Assembly: GCA_951640195.1 (NCBI GenBank) | Contig: OX621163.1 | Location: 1,984,001 to 2,048,000, forward strand | DNA length: 64,000 nt | Reading direction: 5' to 3' | Source of the DNA: Porpolomopsis calyptriformis | Taxonomy: Eukaryota > Basidiomycota > Agaricomycetes > Agaricales > Hygrophoraceae | Shown: positions 55,728-64,000 of the stretch, piece after piece | Layout: the number at the start of each line of letters is the position of its first letter | How positions within the stretch are numbered: position 1 is the first letter of the stretch | Translations under genes and position numbers: made by a program | Notes under the pieces: model-generated | Told to the model about the DNA's origin: nothing | The model's database searches: none | Seen by the model: only the letters and a program-made list of their open reading frames with translations

Positions 55728-56729
55728 ATGTCTTACCCACCATACCTTCCTCCATTTAGCGTGTATCCCTCAGCTGCATCTTCATACACTCACTACCAAC
55801 CCACCCACTATCCTTCTCATTATCCCCCAACACAGACAACGCCAGCATCTTTTCCATTCTACCATATCTCCCAGCCGAGGTTGTCCCCGCCAACCGATCG
55901 CCCACCGTCGCCGCCAGATCTATCCTCTATTACACCCAGCGTAGCTTTTGATGCGATTGAAAGATTTCTCTCTTCAATTCTCAAAAATGCCGGATTCGAC
56001 GCGGCTCAACCCGTTGCCCTGCAAAGACTTCACGTGGAGGTCGTCGCGTGTAAGTTCACCTCGCCTCGCTCGGGCTACGCTAACTTTAATCGGTCTCTAG
56101 TCGTCGAGAGGCTTTATGAACGCGCCCACGAGTATTCAAATCTTGCAAACAGGTCTGGCCCAATCATCACCGACTTGATACTTGCCTGTCAGGACATGAA
56201 TTTGCAACCCAAGGACCTGCGTCGCATAGGTGTGAGCCGCTCAAGGAAAAAGAAACGAGGTATATACGGATTTCGTGTTTCACTTGATCATAAACTCATG
56301 TAAAATTAGCATCAACCTTCTCAAAAGCGCCTGCCCTTGAGCCTGCTCCACCTCGTTCTCCGTCTCCTGTACTCTTACCATCAGATGATGAGGATACCCA
56401 ACCCACTATTCCGGCGACACTCCTCACTTTGCCGCTGCCTTATCCTAATCTGCCACCAAGACATACATATTTGCGAACACCCGTATGCTATTGACTTTAT
56501 CTCAATCCCTCTCTTTTTCTCACCTTTTTTGAAGCCATCTCCGCCCAAAAAAGCTGCCCTCCCATCCTTGGAAAAGAAACTCAAAACGGCCAGCTTGGTG
56601 CAGCAGTCGCTGAAGAGTTTGCTATTGGCTACCGAAGACAGTGAAGGGCAAGAGGATGCTGAATTGCTGGGCCACATCGTCAACTGGGAAACAGGTCTCC
56701 ATCCAAGGAAGCGATGGAGGATCGGTTAG
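55728..56729 (+). CDS. TAF8: TFIID subunit TAF8
   Basis: Exons 55728-56049, 56101-56259, 56310-56482 and 56535-56729 total 849 nt, 282 residues. After a Pro/Tyr/Ser-rich N-terminus, a histone-fold of the bromo-TP type spans about residues 65-160: AIERFLSSILKNAGFDAAQP, then RLYERAHEYSNLANRSGP and TDLILACQDMNL. The TAF8 C-terminal motif LPPRHTYLRTP lies near residue 215, just before the last intron. The tail is Lys-rich with a helical segment. TAF8 pairs with TAF10 and is needed to build TFIID. Motif order and length fit the family. Confidence 0.9.
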
Positions 56730-56980
56730 GCTACAGAACAACAGTTGCGAGTTATTGTAGATGATCCTACTCAACATTCACTCTACTTTGTCGCTATCTA
56801 CGTTTGATGGACCAATGTTGTTTGGATGAGCTGGGGCTTACCTGACAGCACGGATATGCTCGATCTGTATTATAAGAGAAACTCGATCAAATGGCCCTCC
56901 CGAGATGATCACCATCTGTGTTAGAGGAATGCCCTTCTGGTTGAGGGGGCTGGCCTTAATTACCCGAGAGGACAGATCAT

Positions 56981-59236
56981 TTAGAGCGAGGTTGATAACC
57001 TCCACTGGCTGTCGTTTGTCCCTTCGACTTGAGTGTTGGTCTGTCTGGTAGTCCTTCTCCTCTTGACCGGTTCGGCTTTGCCTTCTTTGTCCAGGGTCGT
57101 TGGTCTCTTGGACTTTTTAGGCATCGTCTTTGGTAAGGACGTCAATGGAACCTCCTCCTGAGCACTGCTCGCGTGGTCGTGGTTAGGCGCTTCTGCATCC
57201 GCATCCATAGGTTGGGGTGAGATGTTCGCTTCTGATTGATTCGATCCTTCAGAAGTGGTTTCTCTCCCCTTGCAGGTATCTTTCGCGCGTTTAATCTGTT
57301 TGGGTCGCGAACGGTGGACAGGTGGTTTTGAGTTGTGTACTACGTCTGGCGTTCCTTGTGCTGTGACAACCTGTTCGTTATTCTTGGTTCGCGACTTTGG
57401 TTTTGGTCGACGGGATTGGATAAGGCTGGATTCGCCGTCACTAAATCCCATAACCAGTGCCATAGAGGATGGCGTCTCTTGTGTCGGCAAATCTGAACAA
57501 ATGGATGTACCTGCACTCTCAGGTTCCTCGGCAATATGACTAGACATGTGGCAATGGACCATTCTGTATCCTGACGACGCGCCTGCGGGAATCGCTTTGG
57601 ATTTTCGCCTTATCAGTATATCATGGCGGGTCCGACACTGCACATGCCAATGATTAGATGATATTAGATGTTGAAGAATGAACGGCTTCGACCATGTAAT
57701 CCGTCCGCCCATTCCCCAGTCGTGCACTTATTTCTTTCCACTGAGTGCCCAAGGCCACCACCTCTTGCAGCAGCTTTTGGTCTTCTTCGTGTGTCCAATT
57801 ACCCTTCACTACAGCTGGATCCAATCGTTCAGTCCAGCGATCTCGGCACTGCTCATTGTTCCGGCCAGGAATAAAAGCCGCAATATCCACCCATGAATTC
57901 CCGTAGGCAGCAACTGCGCGACGAAGCTTTTCGTCTTCCTCCTCTGTCCAAGGACCGCGTTGAAGCGCTGGGTCCAGAGTTCGATAATATCGGGATTGGC
58001 ATCCGGTAGCAGTGGCATCTTCTGATACATGTCTCGCTACTGGAAAATTCCTCTTCCCTGGTCAGCGAAAGAACTAGGCAAATGAGCGAAAAAAGTTACC
58101 AAGACTCCAGTTATTCAAGCCGAACCTTTGAATACAGTCCACCAGTCGATGATCGGATTCCGGACACCAGGTGTGGTTTCTCCTGTGAACCCCATGTCGC
58201 ATACAATCGATCGGAGTGCGATTGGTCTTTATGATAGAGGGTGTGAGAAGACTGGAAGACTGAGATGAGCAAAACCATACGCCGAGATCCTTGGCAATCT
58301 TTGTCCAATCCCATTGCCCCTCTGGAAGTTTCGCAACGATAGTCTTGAGCCTGGATATTTCTGTCGGCGACCAAGGTGTGTGATTAATATCAGGATGTCT
58401 ATCTCCCAGCCAGCGAATTTCACACTCCTTAGCAGAGCGGATGGTAGCAGTAGCGGCCGATACCTGGTGAAGAATAAATGACTTTCTGCCAAAGGTTGGG
58501 ACAGGCGTACCCGTTCGGCAATGAGTTCCCAATCGAGTCCTTCCCTGTTGCCTTCGATATCAATCTGCGATGGTCTGAAATTTGCGAAAGATAGCTCGCC
58601 GCTGCAACATAGGAAACCAATTCCCTAAATATTGAGACATTGGGAGTTTGTAAGCTACTTTACCGCTGCTGGGCTTCGAATGCTTGCTTGCGGCAATTTT
58701 CAGTTCGGACTGCTTCAGCTAACACTTCAAGTTCCTTAGATTTCACTAACATGAAATTGGACTCAACCTACTGTATAATCAATAGAAAGCCGCAGAAACA
58801 TACTGGGAGGGGCTGAAATAAGATTCAGATAGCGTGACCTTTTTTGGGCATCGGAATAAAAGGGAGAATCCTGCGGTGAAGGTGAGCACACAATAGGCGG
58901 GAAGGAGAGGTGGCTACTTCAGCGGCAAGGTCACTAGCAGGGATTAAACCAATGGTTTTTTTTGATCCTGGGATGAGAATAAACCCTCCGACATCCAGCT
59001 CTGGGTAATCCTCTTGATCCTCCGCGTCTGCCAAAGCCTAGACGCGATGAAAACTTGTTGAACATGAAGGTCGTGAGATGACATACTAACAACTTGTCGA
59101 CGGTCTGAAGTTCGGCTTGTAATCTTTCTGTATAGACTTTGAGGGCATACTGATGAGCTTTGTTCGCTTGCACGGCTTGTTGAGCAATGCTTTTTACATT
59201 ACGCGGTGGGACATGGCGGTCATCCTGGTCGCCCAT
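56981..59236 (-). CDS. Multi-Myb-repeat protein, SNAPC4-like
   Basis: Multi-exon gene read leftward from ATG 59236 to the stop at 56981. The N-terminus (MGDQDDRHVPPRNVKSIAQQ) forms a coiled coil. Several Myb/SANT repeats follow between about 58,650 and 57,600: WLGDRHPDINHTPWSPTEIS..., RRNHTWCPESDHRLVDCIQRFGLNNW, QRGPWTEEEDEKLRRAVAAYG, and VKGNWTHEEDQKLLQEVVALGTQWKEI. The clear W-spaced repeats with linker NNEQCRDRWTERLDP are of the kind found in SNAP190/SNAPC4 and fungal relatives that bind snRNA gene promoters. The C-terminal 220 residues are basic and disordered. Exon limits in the middle are not all fixed. It could alternatively be a Bas1/Myb-type regulator. Confidence 0.75.
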
Positions 59237-59290
59237 ATATGCCAGTCTGAGAGATGTTTGTTCTTGTTGTCCAACGGCTTCTGGTGAAGG

Positions 59291-59982
59291 ATGGCGAACG
59301 CCTCAGCGAAACGCATAGGTGTGTATTGTGATCTCACGCGTATCTTTGGCTATTGAATTTTGCTTCCAGCATCTCAAAATGAGGCTGCTGTAAAGAATTT
59401 GAAGCTGGGACTGATAATTCCGACTATTCTGTCATTTCTGCTTCGCTATCTCCTTAGGCGGACTTCATTGCCTCCATCAAAGGGTTCATTATTGATTTAC
59501 ATTGTAACCTTTTTCCCTGCGTTCTTCCTCTCAAACTACCTGATCAAGATTGGGACCACGAGGCGCGATCCTACTACTGGCATTCTGATATCGTCTGGTC
59601 AAGACCTTAGCCAACCTGGTGTGACGGAGTGGTGCTTTGACGTGCTGTATGTTACATGTGAGACCGTTTTATCCAGGCCACTAGATCGTCACAACTCCAG
59701 TTATCTTAGGGGCATGTCAGATTGGAAGTGGGGCATTTGGGGAATGGTTTTGGTGGTTGTACTTGGTTGTGAGTTGCTCATTAGTTGCCCACTCCACCAC
59801 TTTGAGGCTGATGATGTTAGATTCCGCTCTACGCAGGATCCAAGCTGTGGCAATCCTTTATATCTCCAATGTTACTTGGCCGATCGAGAGAATCGGCTAC
59901 TGAAAAGGAGACTACAAGTAAAAGACAGGAGAAATTGCGGAAAAGAGGAGAGCGGGGTGATGCACGCGTTCGGGCTCTTTAG
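59291..59982 (+). CDS. SND2: SRP-independent targeting protein SND2 / TMEM208
   Basis: Exons 59291-59318, 59370-59657, 59710-59768 and 59821-59982 total 537 nt, 178 residues. The protein is an ER membrane factor of the SND pathway, which targets proteins with central or C-terminal membrane segments. Visible parts: an N-terminal helix NEAAVKNLKLGLIIPTILSF, a second hydrophobic segment (LLIYIVTFFPAFFLSNYLI), the family motif DLSQPGVTEWCFDVLYVTWACQIG (split by intron 2 after YVT), GEWFWWLYLVIPLYA, and a basic C-terminus. Exon 3 is only 59 nt. The third intron uses GTGAGT at 59769, which keeps LVIPLYAG intact. Start codons of this gene and the Myb gene are 54 bp apart. Confidence 0.92.
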
Positions 59983-60266
59983 AGCGATTTCCTCAGTACT
60001 GTATAATCGTGTCCAAGTGAAAAAGATTGAATTTAATATTTTTTTTCGTGTCACGTGATTGTCACGTAATATTGACGCGTCCAGACACGTCCGCTTCATC
60101 CATTCTCATGTAAATAAGGCTGGCCATCTTTTTTTTCTTTCTTATTTTCACCAAGACATTATTTTAGGGCGTTGTTTTGAACGGTCCATCATCTCCGGGG
60201 TCAGGATTGCAACCATTTGTACCATTCAAAACGTCACTTGTGACCAAGGAGATACAGTCTTCCACC

Positions 60267-62984
60267 ATGCTTAACCCCAATGTTTCAACGACTCTGGACC
60301 CGAACCAAGACCAACCTGTTGCACCGTTCAAATTCGAAATTTTAGCTACTGGAAATGGTTTCCATGAGTCGTCTAGCACCGCCGACTCGGACATCAATGA
60401 ACACATAGTGACCTTCCTGTTTCCTCTGAGAGACGTTTCCAACTAATTCAGGTTTTTCTGGTGAATCGCAAGTTCCTGTCTGCACCAGCCACCAACTCTA
60501 TCTGCACTTCCGAGGTCAACGCCGCACCATATCCATTCGAAACTGGACTTGTAGAAGCTTCTGTATACAAAAATGTAGATCCTTTCCTTTTATTAGCATG
60601 GGCTGATTCGTTAACCCTCTGGTATAGATGGAAAGATGCATCACGCCCTCAGTCACGTCGGGGCTTGTTCTAGAAATTGCCACAAATGCCGACTCTGACT
60701 TTCTGCAAGTTGAGAAAGGAAACGAATCACAGGATGATATCATCCTTAGAGTTGACCCGACTGCTTTAAAATTAAATTCGTTAGACCTTGCCTCTTCAAA
60801 CCCTGCACTGGACTTTACGATCCTAACTCCCTCCGATATCGATGTCCCTTTTGCATTGCCAGAAGCCTCCTCCCGCTCTGATGCTGAGACCAGAATATCG
60901 GGTTCCAGTTCCACGTATAACGGTGACCACATTCTACGATCATACCAGAATTTGGTACATTCACTCCGTCTCATGGGTTCGCTTTTCTAATTTGTCTGAA
61001 CAGACGGCGGAAAATGGTCCATGGATGTCCCAACCACCTGGCATTGTAACTTTCAGCATTGTTGAAAAAGATAAAGCAGACGTTGTACGTTTTCCGTGAC
61101 TGATCGCCTTATGCCTTTAATTGGCCCAATATTAGATGGAACGTGATGATGCATCCCACCTTCTTGACTCTCCATTCAAGCCAGTTATACCTGAAAACTT
61201 TGCAAACACTTCATCCGAAGAACAAAAAATCCCTTTGGGGTCGGAATCTCAGCTTCATTCGCTTCATATTTCGTCTAGAGTATGTTTCGCGCCGATAACC
61301 AGAAACCTCTACATGTTGAACTCACATTCTGCAGCCAGGGGTAATGATGAACGCAACCATGGAACCACCGTCTGATCTTCTCTCGTCGACCGTCGTTTCT
61401 CCCAGTCTTTCGCCTCTTACAAAGGGGCGTAGTCAACCGACGCTCGACTTTCTGGCAACGCCACAGGAATCTTTCATTGCTTATGAGCCACTAACCTCCC
61501 CTCCATCTTCTCCTTGCCCATCCTACCCTAGTTCGAACCCATTGCAGATATTTTCGTCTTCTCCTGTGGCATCTTCCCAGTCCTCCGAATACCCTCAAAA
61601 TGAGATGATAGCAGACGGCACACAAGATAAAGAAGTATGCTAGACACACTATGTTTTCGAATTTACTCACCGTTTCACAGGTAACCCGTTCTGAGCCCGA
61701 CCGTGAGTTGAGGTTAGGCAGTGCTGCCATCTCATCGCTGTCACCTGCACTTCCGACTTCTGGTTCACTCGGAATGCCCTGTTTGGTAACAACAAAATCT
61801 GATGCGGTTCTATGTGTCGAATTCAAGTATGAAGTTGATGTCGGGATTGACATTAACCAGGTAAACTCGTCTTGTTTATACCTCTCAGCCTTGAACTAAT
61901 TTCTCCCCTTGCACATCGTAGGAGAGAAGATTAATACACGATAAGGATACGTCTATTAATGAGAAGGTTGATCCAATCGTTTTACCGTCCGTTACTGCGA
62001 CGATGCGATCCATCCCCCGGGTAACCTCTGCGAAACGCAAGCGGAGTAATTCATTTACAGTTGGTTTTTATTTTCTTTCTAAAGAATCCGGTCATACACA
62101 AGTGCTCCGATTTGCAGGATTTACCTGTTCCATCACGTTTAAAAGTGGATGGTTGCACTGAAATCGATGTCCCTGTCACACAATATGTGGTAAGTGATCT
62201 AGTACCACAGGGTGTCTAATTATTAACCGACCCCTCTCCCAAGCAACCCACCCAACTTGTCTGGACACCGCGTCCGTTACCCACGACCAAAAGACCGACC
62301 CCTGCCTCCCAGAAATTACAGCATAAGATACTGACAACGCCGTTTCGCTCGCCGCTAATGAAGAATAAACCAGCTTCCTCTCCTGCTAGTACATCCGCTC
62401 CTGAAAAAGGAGATGAAGCAAAACTTGCCGCAAATGACAATTTGGCTATCGTCGCGCTACCTGATGTGAAGACTACGCTGCCTGAGCCTGTGGGGGCCAA
62501 AGTCCGCACGAAACGAGCTGCTTCGCAATTCAAATCACCACTCTCAGCCGGTTTGTCAAGCGGCATCTCGTCGGTGCGACTGACACCAACCATTCAAACG
62601 TTGGAGCGGAAGATTCAGCTTTTGAAGCGGGCGATCAAAGTAAAGAAGGAAGGGGAAGAGGAGATGCTGCAGAGGCTGGCGAAAAAGTGGACAGAAGCAG
62701 GTCGAGAATTGGCATACGAGCTTTGGAGTCTTGTTAAGGATATTGGAGAAGGCGAACGGAGGGGTGAACTGAAGGGGTTCGGAAATCAATTTGAGAGAAG
62801 TTGGGGCTGGGCGGGGGAACAAGAAGAAAGCAGGGGTGACGGAGGGGATGGTCATGACAGGAGAGGGGGATACGATAGAGAAGAAAGGCATGCAGATACA
62901 TTGGGCACAATGTTGATGCAGCTGGGGATATCGGCGGAAACCTTGGGTTGGGATGAAGAGGAGGGAGAATTCATTGGAGAGTAA
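60267..62984 (+). CDS. SFR1: Swi5-dependent recombination protein, Sfr1/Mei5 type
   Basis: The C-terminal part (62358-62984) has the Sfr1/Mei5 signature: TIQTLERKIQLLKRAIKVKK, then EEMLQRLAKKWTEAGRELAYELWSLVKD, a coiled coil that pairs with Swi5 and a helical end. The Swi5-Sfr1 complex stimulates Rad51/Dmc1 strand exchange. Upstream, a chain of short exons in one direction can be followed to 61136 and probably beyond: 61136-61277, about 61333-61632, about 61681-61860, 61922-62021, 62088-62189 and from 62245. They encode Ser/Pro/Thr-rich disordered sequence. The true start is uncertain; ATG 60267 opens a frame, but the links between 60,440 and 61,015 are not clear. A closing acidic segment (DEEEGEFIGE) ends the protein. 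Confidence 0.7.
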
Positions 62985-63263
62985 GGATACATTGGAGCAA
63001 AAACAATATGGGTTATGGACATAAAATAAAAATTTCAATGATCTCAGAGCAAGCTGAGTGCTGAAAAATTGGGATATGCGGTGTTGGGAGGGGGTAACCC
63101 ACGGTATGCCCTAGTAAAAGGCGAGGGCATAGTTTGCTTTGAGTTACCCACTACCGCTGAAAATTATTATCCATTTTTGGAATGCATCGACGAACTTTTG
63201 CATTTTATTCAGCTCACGGGCGTGTGACTAAATTAGGAAATTACCACTTGCTGTTTCTTCACC

Positions 63264-64000
63264 ATGTCCGACGGCGAGCTCAAACTAATCGTGACCAGTA
63301 CACTTCAATCCCTAATATCCTCTGGAAAACTATCTCCTCCAGTAACTTCCCTTCATCTACTTACTTGCATCATCTCTACGAAATCACCCACGCGTTCGCA
63401 TTTGAGGCTAACAGACTTACCTCGCCTTGAGGCTATCCTGGAAGACCTCTCTCGAACATGGGAAGACGGCTCCATCGTTCTGTCTCGCAGTGGTGAGAAG
63501 TTGGTCATTCAGGAAGTAAGCCTAAACCCCCCACGGCCCCATGGTCGGAAGAGGAAAAGAGTAGTAGATGAAGATGCGGATTCTGCTGCCGGGGACGAAA
63601 ACATAGAGGAACAGGAGTGCCTCGGTCAATCTCCGCCATCCCTTGCAGCGACGTCACTCTCAGTTTTGAGTGACGAACTAAAGGAGGTCTATGCCATTTT
63701 GCAGAAGGGTAGCGCAAAGGGACGGTTGCTCGCAGAACAGGCATGTATCCATCTATTACTATTATCTACTGTGGCTACTTGATACTAATAATTGATCGCG
63801 TGGTGCTTTAGCACCAATCCGTCAACGAGACCTTTGAACCCATTTGTCCGCACATCACAAGGGAAGAGTGCTCCAAGGCTTCCCTCCATCTCTCCCCTTC
63901 CACAACTTCCGGGCCCCCAACTGCGGCCCCCACCTGCGACCTGGTTCATTTCCGCCCCCTGATTCGCCCCCACACAGACACCTTCCTGGGCCACTGCTCT
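63264..64000 (+). CDS. IME4: m6A mRNA methyltransferase catalytic subunit, IME4/METTL3 (5' part)
   Basis: Starts at ATG 63264; runs off the window. Exon 1 ends at 63738 (GCAGAACAG) and exon 2 starts at 63812; the intron begins GC rather than GT. The N-terminal part is a helical segment (MSDGELKLIVTSTLQSLISSG) with a basic KRKR stretch near residue 95. After the intron comes the zinc-finger part before the MT-A70 domain: PICPHITREECSKAS, then CDLVHFRPLIRPHTDTFLGHCS. This Cys/His pattern is specific for METTL3-type subunits. The catalytic DPPW motif lies beyond 64,000. The enzyme methylates adenosine in mRNA and in yeast controls meiosis. Confidence 0.88.

Overview
The window reads as nuclear DNA of a filamentous basidiomycete, most likely an Agaricomycete. 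It has multi-exon genes with roughly 35-85 bp GT-AG introns, fungal-type housekeeping proteins and many Ty3/gypsy retrotransposons with chromodomains. I cannot name the species from sequence alone.

Layout. About 1-49,150 is a transposon graveyard and 49,216-64,000 is a compact block of conserved genes. In the repeat half, element A (a + strand chromodomain Ty3 element, from position 1 to an LTR-like end near 8,091) carries an extra 3' ORF and is interrupted by two copies of a 1,710-bp TG...CA element (B1, B2) and one 1-kb solo LTR (C1). Next come a truncated 5' end of an E-type element (D), a 5'-truncated element F with a 730-bp LTR, and a gag-pol copy G. The 3' LTR of G is split by a complete 7.2-kb element E (18,145-25,382) with a perfect 5-bp target duplication. 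A different lineage, H, follows (H1 25,435-32,736; H2 34,450-44,632). It has tRNA-type priming, a zinc-knuckle gag and, between pol and the 3' LTR, a spliced gene (I) on the opposite strand. A fragment K lies between H1 and H2. H2 contains two solo LTRs (family F and family J). A related antisense-type gene L follows, split by another C LTR. From 48.2 to 49.1 kb there is a decayed inverted-repeat element with a TA-flanked MITE inside.

Most copies are dead. Stops are overwhelmingly TGA where paralogues have CGA, and differences between copies concentrate at CpG (CG to TG or CA). This points to decay by deamination of methylated CpG. In three of the five RT copies that cover the site the YxDD catalytic pair is lost by such CpG changes.

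The most unusual content is the set of non-gag/pol passenger genes. B is a TG...CA element with 5-bp duplications that contains a whole transcription unit (TATA, three exons, AATAAA); its two copies have the same length and the same intron phases and differ in which single stop they carry. Gene I sits antisense inside H. Gene L resembles I in layout: N-terminal helical part, charged coiled coil, then paired cysteine clusters.

The gene block contains inositol hexakisphosphate kinase (KCS1 type), QCR9, mitochondrial uS11, an unrecognised protein, a seven-exon coiled-coil protein, riboflavin kinase, TAF8, a multi-Myb SNAPC4-like protein, TMEM208/SND2, an Sfr1/Mei5-type recombination protein and the 5' part of an IME4/METTL3 m6A methyltransferase. 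Three divergent pairs have start codons only 36, 68 and 54 bp apart, so promoters there must be shared or overlap the neighbour's 5' UTR.
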